Below, piece by piece: positions 1 through 14,679 of a stretch of DNA of 64,000 nt (positions are counted from its first letter, which is position 1; each line of letters starts with the position of its first letter). Below the pieces are notes generated by a model that did no database searches, was not told the DNA's origin, and was given only the letters and a program-made list of their open reading frames with translations. The position numbers and the translations under genes are program-made. The stretch is from Riptortus pedestris. Its lineage: Eukaryota; Arthropoda; Insecta; Hemiptera; Alydidae. The stretch is taken from positions 126,006,501 to 126,070,500 of the forward strand of contig CM032228.1 of NCBI GenBank assembly GCA_019009955.1, read 5' to 3'.

Positions 1-162
1 AAAAATCCTATAAGCCTATTTGTTTGCTTGTGCACTATTGATGAGCTTTATTGGAGAATTTGGTATAACACTGATTTCCCCAGATTAATATTCATTTCTT
101 CAATATTTGGATAAAATCTATGCATGCATTTATGATATAACATAATATAAACATTACAACGG

Positions 163-233
163 AGTGCAAGCCTGGGGTTTGAACATGGAACCTCTAGGAT
201 AGGCCAGTGATTTACCACTAGACAACCGCCTTA
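163..233 (-). repeat. tRNA-like sequence (pseudo-tRNA or SINE head)
   Basis: Read on the minus strand this stretch resembles a tRNA gene: an A-box-like TCTAGTGGTAAATCACTGG followed about 30 bases later by a B-box-like GTTCAAACCCC. The arms do not pair well enough to propose a functional tRNA, and the anticodon cannot be placed with confidence. It is probably a tRNA pseudogene or the head of a SINE unrelated to the SINE family described elsewhere in this window. Confidence 0.4.
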
Positions 234-623
234 CTTAATACTACCAAATACCATGGCTCACAAAAGGGGCATACTTCTCTATTTACATATTTCTGAGGCC
301 AGGATCTTGACTCCGAATCTTGACATTACTCAGAATAGAATACGTGCATTCTGGAAAAGCCAAAACAGAAACTAATAAAAAAAACAACAACACATAGCGG
401 GCATAATTTGGAGGAGTTAACGACAGATTACCATCCGTTTATAGCAGACTACGACTTGCAGTTTTTTATGCTGACTCGATAAAAAAAAATCTTATTGACC
501 ACGGGCCAATTGAAACAACTCTAGGTTTACGATGACTTGACTTACGTGGATAATCTGAACTTCCATTTATTTTCCATGAAATAAGAAGTGCTACATATAA
601 AAGTTACGGTTTTCCAAGACCGA

Positions 624-717
624 ATTGAGGTTGTACTCATGACGGAATTTTCGAAATTTTTCTTCAAATGGTCATTGATCCTACCTAGTAGATGACGAAA
701 ATGAAGTCCGTTCAAAA

Positions 718-806
<89 letters not shown>

Positions 807-1243
807 TATTACCGCTCTAGCGGTCGCAATTTTTTTTTGATCGCACCAAACTCGATATTTAGTCGTTTTATTTAAAAAGAAAGATCAAGTTCATTAACGG
901 CTGAAATCGGACCAATGGGAGGGGGGGGGTTAGAGGGGAGGATTTCCGAAAATTCGAAATATCTCCGTTACTAATAGTCGAATCGAAAAATAGTAAAGAT
1001 TCAATTATATTGCAAATTAAATTTACTATAAATATTGTTTATACATTTATTCTCTATCTTGAATATTAATCGAGATATTTGCATTTTTATTAAATCTGGG
1101 CGGCTAACGGACGAGAGTGACTTTCCCACCAAAAGGTAGTTATACCGTTTCCTTGATTGCTCGGCTCTCGTGAAATTTCTCTATTGTAAAACTTCACGTA
1201 GGAAATCTGCTTAGTTTACGCAGCACTTGCGTGATGGACTTTT
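624..1243 (+). mobile_element. HINE/DINE-1-like element copy A (5' terminus missing)
   Basis: Copy of the dominant family of the window. It starts at the conserved ATTGAGGT block without the usual 5' palindrome, carries a (TA)n(TG)n array at 719-805, then the conserved CTCTAGCGGTCGCAA block, the G-rich run near 920 and the ATCTCCGTTA block. It ends in GGAAATCTGCTTAGTTTACGCAG, a decayed hairpin, and a T-rich end. No coding capacity. The family structure is described under the 37675-38330 copy. Confidence 0.75.
719..805. repeat. (TA)n(GT)n compound microsatellite inside HINE copy A
   Basis: About 46 bp of TA dinucleotides run directly into about 40 bp of GT. The same position in other copies of the family is also a TA or TA/TG array, so the array is an internal part of the element. 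Confidence 0.9.
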
Positions 1244-1249
1244 ATTTTT

Positions 1250-3470
1250 CTGAAATATAGTTTCCTCTTTTTTTAAACAAAAATAAATTAATTTGTTACT
1301 TGATTATTCATAATTATTGGTTATTTTTTTTTTATTTTAAAGTGCAAAATGTAAGTTAAATTTCAATATTAAGCAAATTTTATGTTATTTCAGGTGAACG
1401 TAATATGTATGAGCTTGTGGAAATATCCCAATAATTCCCTCATTCCAGAGATTCTTATATCTCGAACACTCTGTCTCTATTAAATTGTTTCAGTGTAAAA
1501 ATGGCTACAGAAATTTCCTAGAATTAAAAAAAAACAGTTAGTCGATAATGTAATGCATGTATCCTATATTCATTTATAACGTTTATTTACTTAATTTCAT
1601 ACTTGATATCAAAGTGTACATGGGAGAGCTTCTTCTTGTAAAACCGTTCTAATTTGAAGTTTTGTGTGAATATTTGAAGTCTATCTGTAGGCCATTACGG
1701 ATTTGGGCCGTGAGGCTGTCAACAGGTGGCAATACTAAGGGGGAGGCTTATTTGATAGAGGTATTCCAAAAGGGGAAAAAATGACAACACTTCAGTCAAT
1801 CCAACAACTAATTTGGTTACTTCAATCCTCAAATTAGGCACTTATTGTTAATGTTTTTATTTATAGGGCCATAATGGGAATATGCTCCACGCAGAAATAG
1901 GTCAAAGGTTTTTGAGTAGTTAGTTGTGACGATCTAACGAATAAAAATTTTAATTTTGGCTTTGAGTTTTGGCAAATGGTCAATTTAATTTTAATAACAT
2001 TTTTTTTATCCTTTTACTTATCTATGTTGCTTCGTGTCATTGGTGTTTAGTCAACCAGTTGTGATAGTATCCGTAATTCAGAATATTCAATATTTCTCTT
2101 CGCCTCGGTCTCTTCCTCTCTTGATCCGTCAATTTCTCTTGATTTTTTTTGTAATGTGTAAGTTTACGTAAAAAAGAACACAAAATGCTCAATCTGTAGG
2201 ATAAATTTGTAGGTTTATGGAATGATTTATAGAAGTTTTTGATCTTAAATATTTTATTAGTTTCTAGATAAGTGAGCATAAATGATATTCATTGTTAGAT
2301 ATGTTTGTAAATTTGTAAGTTTTGAAATATAAAAATATGTGTAACATATTTGATATGGTCATTGAAAAATGCAGTCATGTCGCATGTTATGTCTAAGTTT
2401 TGTCTTTGAAGTGGCACTCAGGTCTTCCGTGTGTGTTAAGGCAAGAACGAGTTAAAAGCGAAGTCCATGCATTTAAACTATTCTCTTTAATACAATTAAA
2501 TACTTCATTTCTGTCTGTTCCCCACGTCCCTCGTAATTTCATCCGACTACACGAGAACAGTGTGGGGTTCCAACTTAAGGTGTAGTTTCACACATTTAAA
2601 GGTAGATATTAAGTAATCAAGGTCGCACCAATGTAGACAGGGTTAAATGTCTCTCTCCTTTCAAATCCACTTCAATATTTTTGTACCTCAATCAGCATTT
2701 TTTTTAAACTAGACATTTCAGGCTGATCATTCGTTGAGCCAGCGGAGCCTGAAAATGTAGGCTTTTGAGATTGTTTTATTTTATACGCTGTTGATATGGA
2801 TCCACATTCTTTAAATCATATTGGGTGGTGGTCTCCAAAATTGTGCTGAGCATGTTAGTGATAAACTAGGTTCATGAATAATGAACTCTCTTAAGCCACT
2901 CTCTAAACATAACTTTAACTTTTTTTTTTTAAAGTGCACTTTTAGCTTTTGAATGGGTGGGATTAAATCTCTTGCCTACGACTTTTATAGTACAATCTTC
3001 GTCTAGCTTAGCGAAGTATCTGTAACTTCAGAAAAAAAACACTCGCCAATCTGCACTTAATTTTTTGAACATATCCATCTCCAATTACGATGGATTAAGG
3101 TATTTTATTAACTTGAAATCCTAACATTTTTAGATTTTTTTCTGACTATTTAGGAGCCTCGGAAAAAGTAGATTTATTGGATTAAAGTGCTATTTTCACC
3201 AGTGAGACATTGACTACTTCTTTATATTCATCACTATGTATGCACTTTTTTCCTCTGTAAATATAATTTTTTTTATTCTACTAGTTTAACAAGTAAACAG
3301 TCAGTTTTTTTTGGATTTGTTTTTCAGTTGCGAAGTAATCTGATGTAGCTTGGTTACGTACATGTTTTCATTCATTTCACAAGGAGAAAAAGTGCAAGAG
3401 ATTATTGTAGATTGGAAAAGTTCATCATTTCATTTTGTCGAAGCACTAAAGTTTAATAAAACATGGATTA
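1250..3470. other. AT-rich intergenic sequence, nothing recognised
   Basis: No motif, splice-bounded exon or repeat with a copy elsewhere in the window was recognised. Short open frames at 2037-2279 (minus) and 2400-2585 (plus) have no familiar motif and are compatible with chance. Confidence 0.6.
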
Positions 3471-3473
3471 TAT

Positions 3474-3594
3474 TAGCAGATTTCCCTTAAGGGAAATCAG
3501 CTATTGAGGTCGTACTCATGACGCGAGTTTCGAAAAATTTCTTCAAATGTCCATCGATCCTACCCAGGAGATGACGAAAATGAGGTCCGTTCAC

Positions 3595-3661
<67 letters not shown>

Positions 3662-4517
3662 TGTTAACGCTCTAGCGGTCGCAATTTTTGTTTGATCGTT
3701 ACGAAACTCAATATTTAACCGTTTTATGTAAAAAGACAGATCAAGTTCGTTAATGGCTGAAATCGTACCAGAGGGAGGGGGTTAAATTTACTATAAATAT
3801 TATTATATACACTTATTCTCTATCTTGAATATTAACCGAGATATTTGCATTTGTATTCTGAGTATGATCGGCAGGGGTCTGCTATGTTCGGGACGTTCCG
3901 CCGAGAGCTCTGGCGGCCGTTTCTATAACTACTCGTCTCTCTTGAATAGGTTTAGAGATACCTTACTACGACAGTTGTTATTGGGCAGATTTATCTACTG
4001 TATAACTTCAAGTTACCGGCACGGGGCCGACCCTCCCCAGTGGCAGCAGTAAGCCCCCGCTGTGTAGCTGCTGGGTAGGGGAACCGTAGGAACAGTAGGT
4101 CCTTAGTCGGCTTTGCTGTTCCGGGCAGGGGATCACTCCTGCCTTAATGGGGTAAGTTCTAGCGGCTTACTCAATGTGAAATACGGGCTGGGTGGAGTCC
4201 AGAGTGGAGGCTTGCCTTCACTGCCGGTCATAGACGTAGTGGTCGTGTGCTCAAAGCACGGGGACATACAGGCCAGGTAAACTGGTACATGTGTTCTTCG
4301 TGTGGGAGCTGGGTAGTTGGAGATTGTCCCTTCCATAGGATCACTAAACCATCGTAGCGAATCCTCAGTCACCATGAAGCGTTGGGTAGGTGTTGGTTGG
4401 ATTAAGGCCTCACGGCTAGGTGCCTCCTACATTTTTGCCACACTTCGAAATGGGTACTCAATGTATAACTTCAAGTGGGAAATCTGCTTAGTTTACGCAG
4501 CCCCTGCGTGACGAACT
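3474..4517 (+). mobile_element. HINE/DINE-1-like element copy B, interrupted by a 448-bp insertion
   Basis: It begins TTAGCAGATTTCCCTTAAGG (perfect palindrome GATTTCCCTTAAGGGAAATC), then the ATTGAGGTCG block, a (TA)n(GT)n array at 3598-3661 and the CTCTAGCGGTCGCAA block. An internal deletion removes the usual middle segment. The 3' end GGGAAATCTGCTTAG plus hairpin CGCAGCCCCTGCG is split from the body by a foreign insertion at 4014-4461. The segment with GGCGGCCGTTTC and the AGTTGTTATT block is shared with the copy at 37675-38330, defining a subfamily. Confidence 0.8.
4014..4461. mobile_element. Unclassified GC-rich insertion with 15-bp target duplication
   Basis: A 448-bp block, visibly more GC-rich than anything nearby, splits HINE copy B. 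The 15 bases TGTATAACTTCAAGT lie immediately before it (3999-4013) and after it (4462-4476). They correspond to the ATTGTAAAACTTCACGT of uninterrupted copies, so they are a target-site duplication. A 15-bp duplication fits target-primed retrotransposition (LINE fragment, SINE or retrocopy). No poly(A), clear pol III boxes or protein motif was recognised. The orientation is unknown, and overlapping short frames in it look incidental. Confidence 0.75.
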
Positions 4518-4519
4518 TT

Positions 4520-5172
4520 TTTTCAATAGCATTTGAGTTTAGATATGATATTTTGAGTTATGCAAGACCCTTTAGACAATTGCTAATGACAGGTTCAAAG
4601 TAAACATTTGTTACCTGGATACTTAAATTGAGTTTTATTTATGATTATTATCAAAACGAAACTACGTATTTAATTTGATTGCATTAGAAGAAAAACATTC
4701 ATTTCTCGACAAACCAGAAGACTAAGTTTTTGCAAAATGAAGTTCACGTTTTTGACTCCATCGTGGGGGGTTGAAAGTATATTTGGAGCGATTGCAATGT
4801 AAGAGGTGAGATTCGCGATCTGTTATCAGTCTTTATCTCGTAGCTATCCAGAGCAGAACTTTCTCAACCAGGCCTGTGATATCTTCATCCTAAACATCAT
4901 AAGCCTGCTGATCAGAGGTTGAAATCTGAGTCACTTGCAACAAGACGGCTCATAGTTATGCATTATTTTTTGCTTCATTCTTCAATAGATCCCTTATTTA
5001 GAAGTATTTTTAAATGTTCTCTTCCAAGGAAGTGTATGTTTTTCAAACTTAATTGACTTACAGAGTTGAGTAAGTAAATTTTGATATAAATTTGATTGAT
5101 TGATAGCTAGTTGAATTTATTTTCAGCACCCAATGCATAAACTCTTTTGACTATATGGTCAATTAACCTACG
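4520..5172. other. AT-rich intergenic sequence, nothing recognised
   Basis: No repeat copy, coding motif or RNA was recognised between HINE copy B and the SINE. Confidence 0.5.
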
Positions 5173-5182
5173 AACTAAAATT

Positions 5183-5404
5183 ATTCGTATTTATTAACGT
5201 CAACTTTTTGCTATTAAGGCTAATTGGGAAGGGTAATCTACAGGTAACCACCCTTTTCGAGCCAGGGAGAGACTAAGGAGTTTAATTAATGAGTCCGTTA
5301 CTAAATAAATTATTGTCTGCCCAGGTGGGAATAGAACTGGCCAATCTACGTTTACCATGTGAGATTAAGACGCTTTAACTCACAAGACTAACCTGAGTCC
5401 CACA
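5183..5404 (-). mobile_element. tRNA-headed SINE copy (family SINE-A)
   Basis: Minus-strand copy of a 220-230-bp SINE. The tRNA-like head near 5310-5400 contains the A-box-like region (AGTCTTGTGAGTTAAAGCG) and a decayed B box. It is followed by a conserved body (CCCTGGCTCG, GGGTGGTTACCTGTAGAT) and the 3' end ACGTTAATAAATACG. The 10-bp direct repeat AACTAAAATT flanks it at 5173-5182 and 5405-5414, consistent with a target-site duplication. No coding capacity; such elements depend on LINE machinery. Confidence 0.8.
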
Positions 5405-5479
5405 AACTAAAATTTTACATGAGTATTTCTGGATAACATACAAATTTAATCTGTAGATATTGTATTTTAAGATCTAAAA

Positions 5480-5929
5480 GTCCGTCAGGCAGGGGCTGCG
5501 TAAACTAAGCGGATTTCCCACGTGTAGTTTTACAATAGAGAAATTTCACGAGAGCCGAAGAGTTAAGAAGACGGCCAACCTAGATTTTTGCGGGAAACCC
5601 ACTCTCATCCGTTATCCGCCCCGATTTCATAAAATTGTAAATATCTCGGTTAATATGCCAGATAGACAATAAATGCTTATAACAATATTTATAGTAAATT
5701 TAATTTGCCATAAGATTGAATCTATACAATTTTTAGATCCGACGTATAGTAACGGAAATATTTCAAATTTTAGAAAATCCTCCCCTCTAAACCCCCCTCC
5801 TACTGGTCCGATTTCAGCCATTATCGAACTTGATCTTTCTTTTTACATAAAACGACTAAATATCGAGATTGATAACGATCAAACAAAAATAGCGACCGCT
5901 AGAGCGGTAACAGACAAATATATATATAT
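5480..5929 (-). mobile_element. HINE/DINE-1-like element copy C, joined to a Helitron end
   Basis: Reverse-oriented copy starting with the 3' hairpin region (GTCCGTCAGGCAGGGGCTGCG), then AAACTAAGCGGATTTCCCACG, the ATCTCGGTTAATAT block, the C-rich run and the GCGACCGCTAGAGCGGTAACAGAC block. It stops in a short TA run at 5918-5929 that abuts the Helitron 3' terminus. The 5' part is missing. The 5673-5978 open frame across it is incidental. Confidence 0.75.
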
Positions 5930-6600
5930 ACTAGCTAACCCGGCAGACGTTGTCCTGCATGCTATATCAAGCGATTAGGATATTACATTTAATAATATTA
6001 TGTTTAAAAAAAATCTACTTTTAATAACGCAAAACACAACATTTGTTACGTCCACGTTTGCCTAAAAAAAATACTAAATAAAATATCGCAAAAACGTGGT
6101 ACACAAAAAGAAAAGGAAAAATGAGAGAGAAAAAGTCGTTTTACTTCTATGATTATCTGGTAGAATGCGCACTACACGTTCTTAAAAACAAACAATTGTA
6201 GACCAATAATTGAAATAAATCAATACCCTAACAATAATAATGCAAATACATAAATATAAATAAAGATAAGAAAATAATTGCAACGTTCAAATCAAATTAA
6301 AATAAATTTGGATAATAAATAACAGTGTCTAAAAGTGAAAACCTCCCGATGCTGCAAGCTGCTTTATTTAGATGACACACTTAAACTCGAAGGACATACA
6401 TTAGATAAACATATTAACAATTCATTACATTTCCAATAACCTCGCCCTTCGACCGGAGACCTGCTCCATCTGCCGGGCCGATCCGCGGCGCTAAACCATC
6501 CGGGGCGTCACCCGAGCGCGTATTTAAAAATTCAATCAAATCGGTCCATCCGTCTAGGAGGAGTTCAGTGACTTACACACGTACGCTAGAATTATATATA
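5930..6600 (-). mobile_element. Non-autonomous Helitron (3' terminus at 5930)
   Basis: Read on the minus strand, the element ends GCAGGACAACGTCTGC, a GC-rich stem with loop, followed by CGGGTTAGCTAG and then T. A subterminal hairpin about 10 bases before CTAG|T is the diagnostic Helitron 3' end. At the other side, 6466-6595, lies a typical Helitron 5' region (minus strand: TCTAGCGTACGTGTGTAAGT, then CACTGAACTCCTCCTAGACG). No Rep/helicase reading frame is present, so it is non-autonomous. Both flanks are TA runs, matching the A|T insertion preference. Confidence 0.65.
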
Positions 6601-6930
6601 TATCAATTTTTGCTTGATCGTAACCAAACTCCGTATTTAAACGTTTTACGTTAAAAGACGGATCATGTTCTTCAACGGCTGGAATCGGATCATTGGGATG
6701 AGGAGTTTAGAGGGGAGGATTTTCGAAAATTCAAAATATCTCCGTTAGTGTGAGTCGGTTCGAAATTTTGTATAGAATCAATCTTTTTGCAAATTGAAAG
6801 ATCTATAAACGTTGTTATGTACCTATTTTCACTGTCTTTAATATTAACCGAGATATCGGCGTTTTTTAGTTTTCGGCCTTCAGAAAACCCCCACTCCCGT
6901 TCGAACCTAAAAAATTTAGTATAGCTTATA
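6601..6930 (+). mobile_element. HINE/DINE-1-like fragment D between two Helitron ends
   Basis: Middle section of the family only: the AATTTTTGCTTGATCGTAACC block, GGCTGGAATCGGATCATTGG, the ATTTTCGAAAATTC block and AATATTAACCGAGATAT. Both ends are missing and replaced by Helitron sequence, so this is either an ancestral HINE inside a Helitron or a recombinant. Confidence 0.6.
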
Positions 6931-7335
6931 ACCATGGAAGAACTATAGCTAATTCACATACAGAGTTTTGTTCAGGTCGGTTCAATCGTTGGTGCCCAAT
7001 AAAAATGTTGGCCCCACTTTAATTTTTAGTGTATATCTCGTTTATACTTTATTATACGACAAAAGTGAATATGACAAAAGTTACTCCAAATAACAACTTA
7101 AACGACTCTATCCTAAGCATATTTGACGAAAAACCAATAGGAAACGAAATACGGCTATTTTAAATTTCAGGCCTCCCTCACGACCCACACTCCTGCTCCA
7201 TCTGCCGGGCCGATCCGCGGCGCTAAACCATCCGAGGCGTCACCCGAACGCGTATTTAAAACTTCAATCAAATCAGTCCAGCCGTCTAGGAGGAGTTCAG
7301 TGACATACACACGTACGCTAGAATTATATATATAA

Positions 7336-7338
<3 letters not shown>
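6931..7338 (-). mobile_element. Second Helitron 5' portion
   Basis: The 5' terminus lies near 7338 (minus strand TCTTTATATATATAATTC). The block CACTGAACTCCTCCTAGACG at about 7280-7310 and a GC-rich segment containing GATCGGCCCGGCAGATGGAG are nearly identical to the copy at 6466-6595. The internal part at 6950-7185 (GGCCTGAAATTTAAAATAGC, CCTATTGGTTTTTCG) is related to sequence at 21680-21965 and 54908-55020. No coding capacity. Confidence 0.6.
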
Positions 7339-7370
<32 letters not shown>

Positions 7371-7379
7371 TATATATAT

Positions 7380-7810
7380 TGTAACGTTTTCATTGAATTA
7401 TTATTATTATTAAATTTTAATTAATTTACCCGGCGGCTCACATGGACTTCTCAGGGCCATCATGCACGGAAAGCACTCATAGTGTCCGACCGTCTCTATT
7501 ATATAAGTTAAATTGTTCAGGTTACTCACATATCCGCAAATATATTACTATATATTAGTCACTTAGCACATATAGAAAATAATACTTAAAAGGACACTCA
7601 CTTCTCCGTGTCTTGGCTCCGACTCCCCGATTCCTGTCCTCCAGATGGTACTTTGGACTCGCAGGGCTGCACTCTCTCTGTCCGTGGCTTCATTAATTAA
7701 TTCCGCTCCCCTTGACAGGTGCTACCCTCTCTTAAGGAGCCCTATTACTAATCTAATCTTTTAAATAGAGACGGGCGTACTACTCTTTCAGGCCTATGTG
7801 CTAGCCCATT

Positions 7811-7813
<3 letters not shown>
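7380..7813. mobile_element. Candidate solo LTR inside a (TA)n array
   Basis: A 434-bp unique block interrupts a (TA)n array. It begins TGTAACG and ends CATTACA, the TG...CA and inverted TGTAA/TTACA termini expected of an LTR. The flanking ATAT on both sides could be a 4-bp target duplication but is uninformative in a TA array. No internal coding region or second LTR is present. The identification rests on termini alone. Confidence 0.4.
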
Positions 7814-7864
<51 letters not shown>

Positions 7865-7874
7865 TATATATATA
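7814..7874. repeat. (TA)n microsatellite
   Basis: About 60 bp of TA repeats with one interruption. It belongs to HINE fragment E and was split from the TA run at about 7336-7370 by the LTR-like block. Confidence 0.9.
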
Positions 7875-8001
7875 CCGTTTTGAACGGACCTCATTTTCGT
7901 CATCTACTAGGTAGGATCGATGGACATTTGACGAAAAATGTCGAAAATTCCGTCATGAGTACAACCTCAATAGCTGATTTCCCTTAAGGGAAATCTGCTA
8001 A
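7875..8001 (-). mobile_element. HINE/DINE-1-like fragment E (5' end only)
   Basis: Reverse-oriented 5' terminus: TTTTGAACGGACCTCATTTT, CATGAGTACAACCTCAATAG and the terminal palindrome GATTTCCCTTAAGGGAAATC ending CTGCTAA. The body beyond the TA array is absent. Confidence 0.75.
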
Positions 8002-8539
8002 AACTAATATATCTTAGAAGTTACCTGATGAGGAAAAATTCACAGGGTCATTATTGACATCAAATTTGCCACTGACCACATTCAACAAAATGCACATACC
8101 ATTCATAGTGGATGAGAGAATGAATGCCCCTCATAGATTATTATTATATACAGAAAACAAATAATATGCATAGTAAAGAATGAATCACACAACTAAAAAA
8201 TCTATTTTGCTCGTCCAATTATTTGAACATGTTGTAAAGTAAAATCAGAAATAGTTTTGAGGACTTGTAACACAAACATACTCATTCCCATAGAACCAAC
8301 AAGTAAATGAATGCCATTCACTACCTCAAATTAATTCATAAAATTTAATTGACTGCTGAATTACTTCTAGTGAGGGAATCAATGACGTTCTTGGAGTGTT
8401 TTGTTTGGAAAACCAGCTAAACCCGCACGACAGTGAGGACTTGCATTTCTGTATTTTGTAGTTAAATTTAATTAGACAGGAAGTTCTTTAAGAAACTTAC
8501 CTTAATAATGTCGGTTGATTGAAAACGGCCACACTACAA

Positions 8540-8620
8540 GTTCCACAGTAAAAGTTAAATCAAAGAGCGCTTTCGATACAGTGCATCATCGTCAGCGCCC
8601 TGTTGACACACCAAAAAACC
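8540..8620 (-). mobile_element. Probable Penelope-like 3' tail
   Basis: The sequence AGAGCGCTTTCGATACAGTG followed by CATCATCGTCAGCGCC resembles the hairpin-like 3' untranslated tails that follow Penelope-like GIY-YIG ORFs. A related tail occurs at about 12115-12180 (AGCGCTTCATCGTCATTTCG). No coding part remains. Orientation is inferred. Confidence 0.35.
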
Positions 8621-11110
8621 ATAAATAACCATTCTCTATTACAGTTTTAAAAAATATTACAGAGGCGAATAATAAAAACTATCATTCCTAAAACTAAATA
8701 ACAGCACTTTAAAAAAAACTTTCACACAATCAACACGCAAGTTAAATAAATTAATAATTCATCCTTCTAGGTAGGATCTATGTACTTTTGAGGGAGTGAC
8801 TCGAAACTCGCGTCGTGAACACAACCTAAGGATTTAGTAGCCTAACCTCCAAAATAAGTTACAGAAGAATTCGCGTAAGGCATGTTATTTCAAGACCACG
8901 CCCATTCCACCTGTCTGTTATTTACCACTAACTGCCAGGACTGGGCCATAAATGAGCAACTTTAGTTGATCGGTATTTATGGGGAGGTTCAAATATGACA
9001 ATGACAGGCCACACACAATAACAACATCGAAGAGACAGGGAGTCTGTATCGATGAACATGTCCTCGTTTTCCTACTAATGACGGGCTTAGAAATTTCCAT
9101 TTTTCATTAAATGAAGGTGTTGAAATGTTAATAATTATGGTATGTCACAAATTACTCGCCGACTCATATTCCACCACATCTTTTCTTAAGCTATTTTTTG
9201 ATTTTTACTTTGGAGTAAATGAAAACATTTCTATTTAGTGAATGATTATAATAATTTCGTACTAATCCAAATATGATCATTTATCAACTTTTCTATTGCT
9301 GTATTTGTATGACAGATTGAGAATTAAAAGATAACCTTATCAAGCGGTACTGGCTTTCGCACACTTAGGCAAAAAATTGAACCATTTCCCGTAGACATAT
9401 ACTACAGAAATTCCTATTACAATATGTAAAGACACTCTAATCATTTTGTCGCACGTTCACACTTGAATGTCTAGGTCCTAATTAGTTCCTAAATACGGCT
9501 GATCTATTAAGGATCACGAGTTGTACAGTAGTAATCATGACAGTAAAAAACAAATAATACAAACGAAGAATAATAAATAACAAAAATAATAATGAAAGAG
9601 ATATTGGTACAGTAACGAACCATTTACAGACAGTTCCCGTTTTGGCAGTAATTTACATTCGATATTGTAGTTCGAAAACATTATGTGTTTTCAAAACTTC
9701 ACACATTTGTGGCCAAGTGAATTTGAGAAGTTGCCCCCAGCTTTTAGGTAGAAAATAAAGAAAAAAAGAAAGAATATTTACAGGAATATTTTTTTTCTGT
9801 GATTGGGAGTGTGGTAGGATAAGCAAGCATTCTTAACAGCTGAAACCCCTTTTTTTTTCTTTGATTAATTAATTTCTTATCATAGCGCCTTTTTCAAACT
9901 ATTTTTTTTTCTGAGACAACTACACCGACAACATATGTTTTTGACAGCTCTTTTATTGCTTGTTCAAACCCACCAAAATAGACAGTAACTATATATGGAG
10001 AATAAAAAAAGATTGCTAAACAGAGGCATTCTCCACAGTGCAAAGAGAAAAGGCCGTGATAACTTCTGCTAAAACGTGCAAATTACGAAATATAGCGCAA
10101 AACTGCCAATGTATTGTCCCATGATGATGTTCTGAGACATACTTGCAAAACTCTGTTCCTGGAATGTCTATAACAATATCCCGATTGTCTATAGACTTTA
10201 TCGAAAATCGCTGGACATTATATCCATGTATAAAAGAGCACATTCGCTCTTTTATCTTTGTATAAAAGAGCACATCCGTTGTTTGCTCTACATGCCTAGA
10301 TCCTATAATTTTATTTTCATTGTTCGCTAACATTGCTGACCATTAATAACAGTATATCAATTAATTTCATGGTTGACAATCATTTTATATTCGTTTTCCA
10401 CATGATAATTGAAATACGCTTGTGGATTTGGAGATGTTCACTCAAGTTTGGAGTCTACTAGCCACAACGTAGTCATTGTTTATCACAGTGTTGGGTTCAA
10501 TTATGGAAGTTGATTGGAGAATTCAATTAGTATGGATCCAATAGTTACTGAATGGAGTAACCTCCTCGGATTTGCTTCTAAATAATTCAATCTGCCCCTG
10601 TCTCCAACGGTAAATATTGGTGCCTTAGTTATTTGAACTTAACTATCAAACTAGTTACCATTAAGGAAAATTGAATCGTTTAAATATTTTATGAGTTGCT
10701 CGTGAATTGAGAAGTGTGGTGTCGAACTATCCCTTGCAGACTCTACTGTCCAGCTGTTTCCTTTCTCATTGATTACGAAGTTTCCCCACTTCTAGTTCCA
10801 GGATTTTAGATCAATGCTATACAGCCCTCTGCTTTTTGTGCTAAGTGTGTATTGTCTCTCAGCAATCAACCTTTCAGAGTCATTCTCGGAAAACGTTAAA
10901 AACCTAATCGTTGGAATTTCAAGAAGAATGGGTCTTAAGCTGTTTTTTTTAGATTCCATTTTACTTTTTAATGGCGTTACTCCTTCTCTAAATCAAGAAA
11001 TTTATTTGAGTTTTGAATCAACAAGGTTCTGAGTTGGGGTCCCTTCTGAGAAGGGAAAAGAGGAAAGGAAATTAACATTCTGGGTAATGTGGGAAGAGAA
11101 ATAGAGACTG
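8620..11110. other. AT-rich sequence, mostly unassigned
   Basis: A degenerate HINE segment (minus strand) can be seen at about 8762-8850 (CTAGGTAGGATCTATGTACT, AACTCGCGTCGTGAACACAA). Otherwise nothing was recognised. A 105-codon minus-strand open frame at 10016-10333 shows no motif; it contains a short local duplication of TATAAAAGAGCACAT at 10231 and 10261. No host gene is supported. Confidence 0.5.
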
Positions 11111-11125
11111 GAGAGGGGAGTGAAG

Positions 11126-14582
<3,457 letters not shown>

Positions 14583-14635
<53 letters not shown>
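14583..14635. repeat. (GA)n microsatellite
   Basis: About 52 bp of pure GA, embedded in a 160-bp purine-rich region and followed by a short (GT)n run at 14653-14672. Confidence 0.95.
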
Positions 14636-14638
<3 letters not shown>

Positions 14639-14679
14639 GTATAGGCGCTCACGTGTGTGTAAGTGTGTGTGTATGGGAT

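Noticed and set aside
163..233. A functional tRNA gene
   Set aside because: A- and B-box-like strings are present, but the acceptor and T stems do not pair; listed only as a tRNA-like sequence.
5673..5978. 101-codon frame on the plus strand
   Set aside because: It runs across HINE copy C and the Helitron junction and is not conserved in other copies of the family.
8017..8040. CTGATGAGGAAA, a possible second hammerhead core
   Set aside because: There is no room for stem II between the two core strings, and the flanks do not pair.
10016..10333. 105-codon minus-strand frame
   Set aside because: No motif; it contains a recent local duplication (TATAAAAGAGCACAT) and no sign of coding constraint.
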